DNA of 64,000 nucleotides, taken from JAGXTF01 sp044224315 (lineage in GTDB: Bacteria > Bacteroidota > Bacteroidia > NS11-12g > UBA955). The stretch lies in the NCBI GenBank assembly GCA_044224315.1, contig JBGAKR010000003.1:248001-312000 (forward strand). Direction: 5' to 3'. Under the pieces are notes generated by a model. It had not been told where the DNA came from, made no database searches, and was given only the letters and a program-made list of their open reading frames with translations. This document shows positions 8,397-16,504 of the stretch, in pieces. Made by a program: the position numbers and the translations under genes. Positions within the stretch are counted from its first letter, which is position 1. Every line of letters begins with the position of its first letter.

Positions 8397-9014
8397 TTAC
8401 ATGCTTCCCAATCGAATATCCAGGCTGGCTTTTGCGTTATAGGTTTGACCAGCGCCAAATTCAAATCCAAATCCAAGTCTTTCAGACACAAAATACCTGA
8501 AACCAAAAAATGCTTGAGAAGTTCTGGATTTACCGAGTTCGTCATTTAACTTAGAGGCAGAATATCCGTGATTTACATTGCTCTTGTAGCTATGAATGGA
8601 ATATCCGCCTTTAATTCCAAGGTAGGGGTCAAAATCATCATTATTACCAAAATGGAATAAAATGCGCAGTCCGAAATCCGAAGTGTTTAAAGTAATGGAA
8701 TTGCCAGTACTGGCATTGTAAATGGAATTGACATCGGTATAACCATTAAACTTGGAACTTGCCTGATAACGGGAAAATGAGAATCCCAGGCTGATACGGT
8801 CGCTAAAACCCATATCGTAATTTACTGAAGGAATCAATATGGTAGAAGTAGAAAATCCTTCAGGCTTTAAAGTATTTTTATAGGCTTTTTCTACAAATCC
8901 ATTGGTATGCCAACCCAAACCAAAAGAAAGATTTTGCTGGCCTTTATATTTTTGGGCTTGAAGTTGAATTCCGCAAACAAACATGCAGAGGGTTAAAAGG
9001 AATTTTATTTTCAT
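8397..9014 (-). CDS. Small outer-membrane beta-barrel protein
   Basis: The 205-residue product has a signal peptide (MKIKFLLTLCMFVCGIQLQAQ) and a mature part made of alternating polar and aromatic strands, such as LSFGLGWHTNG, ISLGFSFSRYQ, GLRILFHFG and FFGFRYFVSERLGFGFEFG. This is typical of porin-like Bacteroidota proteins of 8 strands with outer-membrane beta-barrel (OmpX/OprF-like) fold. No ligand is suggested. It stands alone between the M42 gene and the TPR gene. Confidence 0.78.
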   Translation of the reverse strand: MKIKFLLTLCMFVCGIQLQAQKYKGQQNLSFGLGWHTNGFVEKAYKNTLKPEGFSTSTILIPSVNYDMGFSDRISLGFSFSRYQASSKFNGYTDVNSIYNASTGNSITLNTSDFGLRILFHFGNNDDFDPYLGIKGGYSIHSYKSNVNHGYSASKLNDELGKSRTSQAFFGFRYFVSERLGFGFEFGAGQTYNAKASLDIRLGSM

Positions 9015-9112
9015 AATTGCAATTTATGAACTGCTAAGGTTTTATGCAAATCCCAGCGTATTGCCACTTAGTTTCATTAGTTTTATAATTTACATTATGT
9101 TAAGTAACAAAT

Positions 9113-9144
9113 TCAAAAGAAAGCCGGATATAAAAACATCCGGC
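9113..9144 (-). terminator. Intrinsic terminator after the TPR gene
   Basis: Read on the minus strand, GCCGGAT (9144-9138) pairs perfectly with ATCCGGC (9129-9123) around an 8-base loop and is followed by TTTCTTTT. It lies 14 bases past the stop of the TPR gene and ends the gyrA-TPR unit. Confidence 0.75.
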
Positions 9145-9157
9145 CTACTCTTTAATT

Positions 9158-10390
9158 TTAATTGCCAGCGGCTTTGGTTGCTTTCAATGCAGCCACTTTT
9201 GCCTCATGGGCATCCGCGTCTGATTGATTGCCCAATTCCAGGGCAACATTTTTTAATGTGGTGTGAATGCTTATCAGTTCGTCAATACTGTAATTGGTAT
9301 TCTCAGCAGCCATTTCCAGATATTTGGCAGCCTGTCTGTACAAATCTTTAATTTCAGCATCAACTTTTTTGCGAGCTTCTCCTACTGAGTCCATTTTCTT
9401 TTTCAATAGCAAATCGCGGTTATACATAAGCAGCAATCTGCCCAGGTTGTTATTTGCATCATAATTAAACTCGTCTTTTTCAATGGCTTTCAGATAATCG
9501 GCCTCCGCTTTCTCGTAATCTTTGCGTTGCTCATACAATACCGCACGGCTATAGTACAATCGACTGTCGGGGTTCAGTTCTATTTGTTTATTCAAATCAT
9601 CAAACAGTTTCTCAACCTTATCTATCGAAATAAAATAGTTTATCAGCAATTGAAAAATGGCATTGTCGCCCGGTGCACGTTTGATTCCATCGCGTATTAC
9701 AGTCTCGGCTTTAGCCGTATCTCCGCTTTCGAGGTAAGATTTACTCAATGCTTCGATAACCAGCGGTGTATTGGTACCATCGTTAAACATGGTTTGCAAA
9801 ACATCCAGTTTCAATTTTGAATCGGAGCAGTAATAGGCCGATAATGCCAGCTTATCTCCGATGGTTTTCTTGGTTACCTCTTGCCTTTCCAGTGCATTTG
9901 AGCTGGCGGTATCGAGTTTGTCGTACAAATACAGGCAAAAACGATAGTAATCAATGGATTTAACATAATCCTTATCTGCAAATGTTTGAAAAGACTCATT
10001 ATAGCAGGCAATGAATGAACTATAGGTTTCTGCTTCGGCATCTTCAATGTCGATTTTCTTTTGAACCGGGCTTTTCCAGAATTTAACCATTGCATCACCT
10101 GCGATGTAACCGGCATCTTTACTAATTGGAACAATCAGTTCGTCGCCTTTTTTCATATAAATGCGCGAATACACCATAGAACGTACCACCCACATATGCG
10201 AATTTTCAGCGGCACCTGGGTAGGTCATTGCTTTGTCAATATCGTCTTTGGCCAGCAGTATAGAACTCACAGTTCCATCCTGAATGGCGTTGTAAGCCGA
10301 ATTGGTGTACTTGTTTACTTGAGCGCTTGCAGCTAGGTTAAAACCTAAAACGGCTGTGGCCAAAGCTGCGGTTTTGAAAAATTTATTCAT
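9158..10390 (-). CDS. Exported tetratricopeptide-repeat protein
   Basis: The start is ATG 10390, giving 410 residues; it overlaps the gyrA stop by 8 bases. The frame extends upstream into gyrA, but only this ATG is followed by a signal peptide (MNKFFKTAALATAVLGFNLAASAQ). The mature protein is helical with TPR-like units, the clearest being LESGDTAKAETVIRDGIKRA and YEQRKDYEKAEADYLKAIEK at about residues 225-325. TPR proteins of this kind act as periplasmic or surface scaffolds in Bacteroidota. The overlap with gyrA and the shared terminator suggest cotranscription, although no functional link to gyrase is known. Confidence 0.85.
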   Translation of the reverse strand: MNKFFKTAALATAVLGFNLAASAQVNKYTNSAYNAIQDGTVSSILLAKDDIDKAMTYPGAAENSHMWVVRSMVYSRIYMKKGDELIVPISKDAGYIAGDAMVKFWKSPVQKKIDIEDAEAETYSSFIACYNESFQTFADKDYVKSIDYYRFCLYLYDKLDTASSNALERQEVTKKTIGDKLALSAYYCSDSKLKLDVLQTMFNDGTNTPLVIEALSKSYLESGDTAKAETVIRDGIKRAPGDNAIFQLLINYFISIDKVEKLFDDLNKQIELNPDSRLYYSRAVLYEQRKDYEKAEADYLKAIEKDEFNYDANNNLGRLLLMYNRDLLLKKKMDSVGEARKKVDAEIKDLYRQAAKYLEMAAENTNYSIDELISIHTTLKNVALELGNQSDADAHEAKVAALKATKAAGN

Positions 10391-12992
10391 TGTTGTCGTT
10401 GGTATCTTCTGTTTCTTCTGCTTCGTCCGCGTCATTTTCCAAATCGGTGGCCTCGTCAATCACTTCGGTAGTATCTACTTCCATGTCGCCCAGTCCTTCT
10501 ACACCTTCTCCGGTCAATTCGCTTTCTTCCTCTTCTTCGCGTGGCACCTTGGTAATACCGGCAATCTCATCGTTTCCTTTGATATTGATCAGTCTTACTC
10601 CCTGGGTTGCACGTCCCATTACCCTTAGTTTTTCAACCGACATGCGTATGGTCATTCCGCTTTTGTTAATGATCATCAGCCCGTCGTTATCGGTTACGGA
10701 AAGCATACCTACCAGGTTTCCGGTTTTTTCGGTAACGTTTATGGTCTTTACACCTTTTCCGCCACGGCCGGTAATCCTGTAATCTTCCAGGTCTGTTCTT
10801 TTACCGTATCCTTTTTCGCTCACCACGAGTATGGTTGTTTCCTTATCTTCAGGATTTACACAAACCATGCCAATCACCTCGTCCTTGTCGCTTTCCAGCG
10901 TCACACCTCTAACTCCGCTTGCGGTTCTACCCATCGGGCGCACCTTGGCTTCGGGGAAACGGATGGCTTTTCCGCTTCGTTTGGCTATCAGTACTTCGCT
11001 TTTTCCATCGGTCAGGCAGGCTTGTACGAGTTCATCCCCTTCCCTTACGGTAATTGCATTAATACCATTTGAACGCGGGCGGCTGTAAGCTTCGAGCAGT
11101 GTTTTCTTAACGGTACCTTTTTTGGTTACCATTATAATGCTATGGCTTTTCAATGCTTCCTCGTCAGACAGATTGCTCACATTCAGGAATGCACGAATCT
11201 TATCTTCAGACGGGATATTGATGATATTCTGTATCGGGCGTCCCTTGGTGGTTTTACCTCCTTCGGGAATTTCGTATACTTTCAACCAGAAACAACGTCC
11301 CAGCTCGGTAAACAGCAATAAATAGTTGTGGGTAGATGCTACAAACAGATGTTCAACAAAGTCGGTATCCCTGTGCGCAACTCCTCTCAGGCCTCTTCCA
11401 CCGCGATTTTGCTCTTTGTATTCCTCCAATTTGGTGCGTTTTATATAGCCCATGTGTGATATGGTAACTACTACCTCTTCGTTTGGAATCAAATCTTCGA
11501 TATTGATTTCTTCCGCATTGAACTCGATACGGGTGCGGCGGTTATCACCAAATTTATCTCTAACTTCAATCAGTTCATCCTTAATAATCTGCATTTGAAG
11601 TTTTTCATCGGCCAAAATGCTTTCCAGGTATTGGATTTCTTTCAGTACTTCATTGTATTCGGCGCGTATTTTATCGCGTTCCAGACCGGTAAGGCGCTGT
11701 AAACGCATATCCAATATGGCTTTTGATTGTATTTCACTAAGCCCGAATCTTTGCATCAACCCGGCTTTAGCTTCATCGGGGTTTACACTTTCTCTGATGA
11801 GTTTAATCACCTCATCCAGGTTATCGATGGCAATGAGTAAACCCTCTAAAATATGTATACGTTTGCGGGCTTCTTCCAGCAAATAGTTGGTGCGGCGCAA
11901 TACAATTTCGTGGCGGTGGTTTACGTAATGCTTAATCATATCTTTCAGATTCAGCATTTCGGGTTTACCATTTACCAGGGCAATGTTATTTACCGAGAAA
12001 CTGCTTTGCAGGGGGGTAAATTTGTATAGTTGGTTGAGAATAACGTTTGGAACGGCATCGCGTTTCAGTTCAAACACAATGCGCATACCTTGCCTGCCGC
12101 TTTCATCGCGCACAGCCGATATTCCTTCAATTACTTTTTCATTGATTAATTCTACGGTTTTGATAATGATTTGTGAAGGAGTTACCTGGTAAGGCACCTC
12201 GTTTACAATAATCATTTCTTTGCCGGTGCTGGTAGTTTCGAAATCGGTTTTACCGCGCATCATTATGCGGCCGCGACCAGTTTCAAATGCATCTTTTACA
12301 CCTTCTACCCCATATATCACGCCTCCGGTTGGGAAATCCGGACCCTTAACGTGCTGCATTAATTCGGGAATGGAAATTTCCGGATTATCTATATAGGCAA
12401 TGGTTCCATCGCAAACTTCAGTAAGGTTGTGAGGTGCCATATTGGTGGCCATACCAACCGCAATACCAGCCGCACCATTTACGAGCAGATTTGGAATTTT
12501 GGCAGGCAATACGGTGGGTTCTTCCAGACTTTCGTCAAAATTGGGGCGAAAATCAACCGTATTTTTATCAATATCGGCCATCATTTCCTCGGCAATTTTG
12601 CGCATACGGGCCTCGGTATAACGCATAGCTGCTGGTGGATCACCATCGATAGAACCAAAGTTACCTTGTCCGTCTACCATGGGGTATCTGAGGCTCCACT
12701 CCTGGGCCATACGCACCATCGTATCGTAAACACTGCTGTCGCCATGCGGGTGATACTTACCCAGCACCTCTCCTACAATCCTAGCAGATTTTTTGTAAGC
12801 CCTGTTAGAAGCCAGGCCCAAATCCATCATACCGTAAAGAACCCTGCGGTGTACAGGTTTCAATCCGTCGCGCACATCGGGCAGCGCACGTGAAACAATT
12901 ACCGACATCGAATAATCGATGTAAGCGGTTTTCATCTCATCTTCAATGTTGATTGGAATGATTCTTTCTGATAATTCGTTGTTCTCGTCCAT
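10383..12992 (-). CDS. gyrA: DNA gyrase subunit A
   Basis: The 869-residue protein is the cutting and wrapping subunit of gyrase. The catalytic tyrosine is Y125 in AAMRYTEARM. The quinolone-determining region reads HPHGDSSVYD (81-90), with serine and aspartate at the positions equal to E. coli S83 and D87, so it looks quinolone-sensitive. The GyrA box is present as EQNRGGRGLRG at about 535-545, followed by the six-bladed wrapping domain, which separates it from ParC. The last 60 or so residues are strongly acidic (EEEEESELTGEG onward). It ends within the start of the TPR gene. Confidence 0.98.
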   Translation of the reverse strand: MDENNELSERIIPINIEDEMKTAYIDYSMSVIVSRALPDVRDGLKPVHRRVLYGMMDLGLASNRAYKKSARIVGEVLGKYHPHGDSSVYDTMVRMAQEWSLRYPMVDGQGNFGSIDGDPPAAMRYTEARMRKIAEEMMADIDKNTVDFRPNFDESLEEPTVLPAKIPNLLVNGAAGIAVGMATNMAPHNLTEVCDGTIAYIDNPEISIPELMQHVKGPDFPTGGVIYGVEGVKDAFETGRGRIMMRGKTDFETTSTGKEMIIVNEVPYQVTPSQIIIKTVELINEKVIEGISAVRDESGRQGMRIVFELKRDAVPNVILNQLYKFTPLQSSFSVNNIALVNGKPEMLNLKDMIKHYVNHRHEIVLRRTNYLLEEARKRIHILEGLLIAIDNLDEVIKLIRESVNPDEAKAGLMQRFGLSEIQSKAILDMRLQRLTGLERDKIRAEYNEVLKEIQYLESILADEKLQMQIIKDELIEVRDKFGDNRRTRIEFNAEEINIEDLIPNEEVVVTISHMGYIKRTKLEEYKEQNRGGRGLRGVAHRDTDFVEHLFVASTHNYLLLFTELGRCFWLKVYEIPEGGKTTKGRPIQNIINIPSEDKIRAFLNVSNLSDEEALKSHSIIMVTKKGTVKKTLLEAYSRPRSNGINAITVREGDELVQACLTDGKSEVLIAKRSGKAIRFPEAKVRPMGRTASGVRGVTLESDKDEVIGMVCVNPEDKETTILVVSEKGYGKRTDLEDYRITGRGGKGVKTINVTEKTGNLVGMLSVTDNDGLMIINKSGMTIRMSVEKLRVMGRATQGVRLINIKGNDEIAGITKVPREEEEESELTGEGVEGLGDMEVDTTEVIDEATDLENDADEAEETEDTNDNNE

Positions 12993-13185
12993 GCGTAATT
13001 ATTAACGGTGCAATTTACAACCAAAAGCCCACTCTGACTGCATGTTTGCCAACATTTTATGCCCATTATCAGCGCTTTTTTTCACAGGTATTTATATCTT
13101 ATTTAAATAAAAGGTAAATGGCTGATTTTAATGGTTAAGGTTTAGTGGTTAATGATTAATGGAGTTGGTTGCCTTTTGTCGCCAA

Positions 13186-13371
13186 TGCCATTCCCTATTC
13201 CCCATTCCCTGCACCGTATTCGCCTCCACTGCCCCCTGTTATCGCCTCCGCTATTCCCCATTCCCTATTCCCCATTCCCTGTCATCGCCTCCGCTATTCT
13301 CATCCGGCTGTTCATTGCATTTTGCACTTTGCGCTTTGCACTGCTCCCTACTCCCAGCCCCCTGCTCCCTA
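13186..13371. repeat. Degenerate heptamer-repeat island
   Basis: The stretch upstream of gyrA is built of 7-base units, such as CCATTCC/CTATTCC, TTGCATT/TTGCACT/TTGCGCT and CTGCTCC/CTACTCC. A 24-base segment beginning CCATTCCCTATTCC occurs identically at 13188-13211 and 13258-13281, and ATCGCCTCCGCTATTC occurs at 13241-13256 and 13284-13299. The region is pyrimidine-rich on the plus strand and lacks any credible coding frame. It resembles the short tandemly repeated heptamers described in filamentous cyanobacteria. The rest of the gap (13000-13185) holds the gyrA upstream region with no other feature seen. Confidence 0.8.
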
Positions 13372-13373
13372 AC

Positions 13374-13402
13374 AAAAAAAGGCTTCCGAAGAAGCCTTTT
13401 TT
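13374..13402 (-). terminator. Intrinsic terminator of the M16 peptidase gene with UUCG tetraloop
   Basis: Read on the minus strand, GGCTTC-TTCG-GAAGCC is a perfect 6-base-pair stem closed by the very stable C(UUCG)G tetraloop, followed by T7. A6 on the other side makes it potentially bidirectional. It lies 18 bases after the stop at 13420. Confidence 0.93.
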
Positions 13403-13419
13403 CTGTTATCGCAAAGCGA

Positions 13420-16356
13420 TTATTTATAATTTTTATCGTGACTGCTGCTTTTGGTAGCCTTCAGGATTTTGTATTTAGATGAACCGTTGGGTTTCAAAAT
13501 CTGAATTTTGCCATATCCCAGTTTGTTTAATCTTTCTTCAAGCAATAACATATCACCCGAAACTACAATGATTACTTCATCGGTTTTGAGGTTGTTTTTA
13601 GCCAGTTTATTCAAATCGTCAATGGTTACGGCATTCAATACGGCCATTTGTTGCTGCGGATAATCCACAGGTAAATCGCGAATGGCAAGTCCCATAATAA
13701 AACCGGCTTTCTGTCCCAGTGATTCATACTCCAGGGCTTCGCTAGCCAGCAGTGCTGCTTTGGTAAATTCAAATTCTTCCTTGGTTAGACCCTGATTGCG
13801 GTACTTCTCAAGTTCAGACATGATTTCTTTGATCGCACTGTCTGTAGCACCTGCTTTAATACCGGCACTTACAGTATAAGTACCTGGTAAGTCCTTGTAG
13901 TTGGCGCTGTATCCACTGCGAATGCCATAGGTCCAACCTTTGTCTTCGCGAATATCCAGGTTCAAACGACTGTTAAAGTTTCCGCCCAAGGCAAAATTCA
14001 TAATGTTGTTTTTAAAGAATTCACCCGCCATATCATAAGGCATGCTGCGGAAACCCATCAAAATATCAGATTGATCGGCATCATCGTATTCAACACCAAA
14101 CAACTGGGTAGTTTCAAATTGAGGGAAGCCAGATGGTTTGGTAATGGTTACATTTTTGGTAGCCCATTTGTCGAGGAAAGCCAGTTTGGCAAATACCTCT
14201 TCAGATTTTAGCGGACTTACAACCACCAATTTGGTCATGTTTGGAGCAAAATATTTGTTGTAATAAGTTTTGCAATGTTCAAGGGTAATTTTTTCCAATT
14301 CAGCTTCGCCCACATAGCGGCCCAAAGCATTGTTGCTACCCCACATTAATTGGCGGTATACATTTCGGGCACCGGTACCACGGCTACGCAGACTGTTGCG
14401 GGCACCTTGCACCGCATTTTTCTTCATTTTCTTGAATTCTTTTTCATCCCAGCGGGGTTTAAACATCATTTCTTCCAGCAGTGCAATTGCACCATCCAGT
14501 TTATCCTGGGGGCAGAACAATGAAATACTGGTAGAAGTACCGCTGCTTCCGAAACTAATGCTGGCGCCCAGGTTTTCCATGGCATCATCCAGTTCTTTTG
14601 GTGTTTTCAGGGCTGTACCATTATTTAAAGTAGCTGCCATAAAACCGGCTGTGCCCGGAGGAACGTCTTCACCTTCAAGTAAATTTCCACCCTCCATATT
14701 CATAGTAATAGATACCATGGGAGTTTCGGTAAATTCGGTACCCAAAACCTCCAGGTTGTTGCTCATTTTTTTGCGGTAAATGGTGGGCACTTTCGGTGCT
14801 ACAGGTGCACCTGGGGTTGGACGCACCCCACGATCGAAATTATCTACAACCGGGGTATATTTCAGATTCAGATATTCTGCTTCAGCCACTGGATTTTTAT
14901 AGGTAGCATTCGGATTAAAGCTATTGTATTTCAATGCTTTCAATTCTTCTTTTGTCAATCCATCGGCAGGTGGTTCAATTACAATGGTAGAGCTGAATTT
15001 GCCTTTTACATATTTGCGATACACACGCATAATATCATCGCGGGTTACAGCAGCATATCTGTCTGCATCATCCTGCAGATTAAGACGGCTGCCGTCTTTC
15101 TTTTTCAAATCAAATAAATACCAATATGTGCTCAACAGACTTGCTTTGTAACTGGCATCTTCGAGGCCGCTGCCATAAGTTCCTAATATGCTGTTTTTTG
15201 CACGGCTTAAATCTTCGTCTTTAAAGTTTACAAATTCAAATGAATCGATTGAATTTTTCAGCATGTTTTGCAGCTGTTTTACATCAGACCAGGGGTAACC
15301 GGCCACGGTAAATGTGAAATCACCCGCCAATTCATGGTTTATGGCGGTCATGGGGTTATTGGTGGCAGAGGCCTGCAATGCCCATGGATCTTCCATATCC
15401 AGGAATTTTTTGTATAAAACAGAGTTACGGGTTCCACCTATTAAATAGGCAAGCATATCCAGTGCTGCCTCATCTTCATGTCCTACAGGTACACCTGGGT
15501 AAGACATTTCAAAAACAGGTACATAAGCATTTGGGTCGGTATAACCCTTAATTTTGTTTTCAGTTAATACAACAGGTTTTACGCGTTGTTTTTTTACTTC
15601 AGGGCATTTTGTAAAAGAGCCATAGTATTTTTCTACCCATTTTACTACATCATCTGTATTTACATCACCAACCACAATTACGCAAGCATTGTTTGGACCA
15701 TACCAGCGCAGAAAGAAGTTTTTAAGGTCGTTGCTGTCTACACGGTCCAGGTCGTCGGTAAAGCCAATGGTGCTCCAGCTGTATGGATGGTCATTCGGGT
15801 ATAAGTTCTGGTCTTTTACTTCCTGCATAAAACCATAGGGTTGTGATTGCCCCTGGTCTTTTTCGTTTTTTACAGTAGAACGCTGAACTTCAAATTTCTG
15901 TTTGGTAAAGGCTTCTAGGAAGCAACCCATACGGTCGGCTTCCATCCACAATGCGGTTTCTGTAAAATTGCTGGGGAAAGTTTCAATATAAACTGTACGG
16001 TCGCGGGTGGTATTACCATTTACATCACCCCCATATTGTTTAATTAGTTTAAAATGTTCTTCATCGGCTACGTGTTTAGATCCCTGAAAAAGCATGTGTT
16101 CAAAAAAGTGGGCAAAACCTGATTTTCCGGGCAATTCGCGGGCCGAACCTACGTGGTAAGTCACGTTTAAGTGGGTAACCGGATCACTGTGGTCTTCGCT
16201 AACCAGCAGTGTTAATCCATTGGGAAGCTGATACTTAGAATATGGAATAATCAGCTTTCCGGGCTGAGCCTCCACTTTTTCTAGCAATACGGCTTGTGCC
16301 GATGCATACAAACTCATAAAGCCTGCACACATTGTAAGAATTAGTTTTCTTTTCAT
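13420..16356 (-). CDS. Exported M16 zinc peptidase with two fused halves
   Basis: The 978-residue protein carries a signal peptide (MKRKLILTMCAGFMSLYASAQ) and two M16 halves. The N-terminal half is catalytic, with the inverted zinc motif HFFEH (H83, E86, H87) and the further glutamate in ALWMEADR or the following NEKD segment. The C-terminal half (from about residue 520) lacks HXXEH but has the paired R/Y substrate-binding segment REDKGWTYGIRSGYS. This one-active-one-inactive plan matches periplasmic pitrilysin-like peptidases, which degrade peptides in a closed chamber. A strong terminator follows. It is divergent from the 16505 gene across 148 bases. Confidence 0.94.
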   Translation of the reverse strand: MKRKLILTMCAGFMSLYASAQAVLLEKVEAQPGKLIIPYSKYQLPNGLTLLVSEDHSDPVTHLNVTYHVGSARELPGKSGFAHFFEHMLFQGSKHVADEEHFKLIKQYGGDVNGNTTRDRTVYIETFPSNFTETALWMEADRMGCFLEAFTKQKFEVQRSTVKNEKDQGQSQPYGFMQEVKDQNLYPNDHPYSWSTIGFTDDLDRVDSNDLKNFFLRWYGPNNACVIVVGDVNTDDVVKWVEKYYGSFTKCPEVKKQRVKPVVLTENKIKGYTDPNAYVPVFEMSYPGVPVGHEDEAALDMLAYLIGGTRNSVLYKKFLDMEDPWALQASATNNPMTAINHELAGDFTFTVAGYPWSDVKQLQNMLKNSIDSFEFVNFKDEDLSRAKNSILGTYGSGLEDASYKASLLSTYWYLFDLKKKDGSRLNLQDDADRYAAVTRDDIMRVYRKYVKGKFSSTIVIEPPADGLTKEELKALKYNSFNPNATYKNPVAEAEYLNLKYTPVVDNFDRGVRPTPGAPVAPKVPTIYRKKMSNNLEVLGTEFTETPMVSITMNMEGGNLLEGEDVPPGTAGFMAATLNNGTALKTPKELDDAMENLGASISFGSSGTSTSISLFCPQDKLDGAIALLEEMMFKPRWDEKEFKKMKKNAVQGARNSLRSRGTGARNVYRQLMWGSNNALGRYVGEAELEKITLEHCKTYYNKYFAPNMTKLVVVSPLKSEEVFAKLAFLDKWATKNVTITKPSGFPQFETTQLFGVEYDDADQSDILMGFRSMPYDMAGEFFKNNIMNFALGGNFNSRLNLDIREDKGWTYGIRSGYSANYKDLPGTYTVSAGIKAGATDSAIKEIMSELEKYRNQGLTKEEFEFTKAALLASEALEYESLGQKAGFIMGLAIRDLPVDYPQQQMAVLNAVTIDDLNKLAKNNLKTDEVIIVVSGDMLLLEERLNKLGYGKIQILKPNGSSKYKILKATKSSSHDKNYK

Positions 16357-16504
16357 TTTATACAGTGATGGTGCAAAAGTATAAGGAATACAATGATTCA
16401 GATTGTCATCTTAGATAAAAAATCAAATTTTAATGACAAGCAGCACATTCTATTGCCAAAATTTGACACAAAATATTCTAAAATAATGGTACAAATTAAT
16501 AAGA

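Noticed and set aside
10391..10459. Upstream extension of the TPR gene inside gyrA
   Set aside because: The extension MTRPPIWKMTRTKQKKQK precedes the signal peptide and would hide it; it is the out-of-frame acidic tail of gyrA.
13186..13371. Repeat island considered as CRISPR array
   Set aside because: Units are 7 bases and degenerate, without uniform 25-40 base repeats and spacers, and no cas gene is near.
13152..13482. Three plus-strand frames of 67-107 codons with proline and serine repeats
   Set aside because: They lie in the heptamer-repeat island, so the repeated peptides are a product of the 7-base period; they are not coding sequence.
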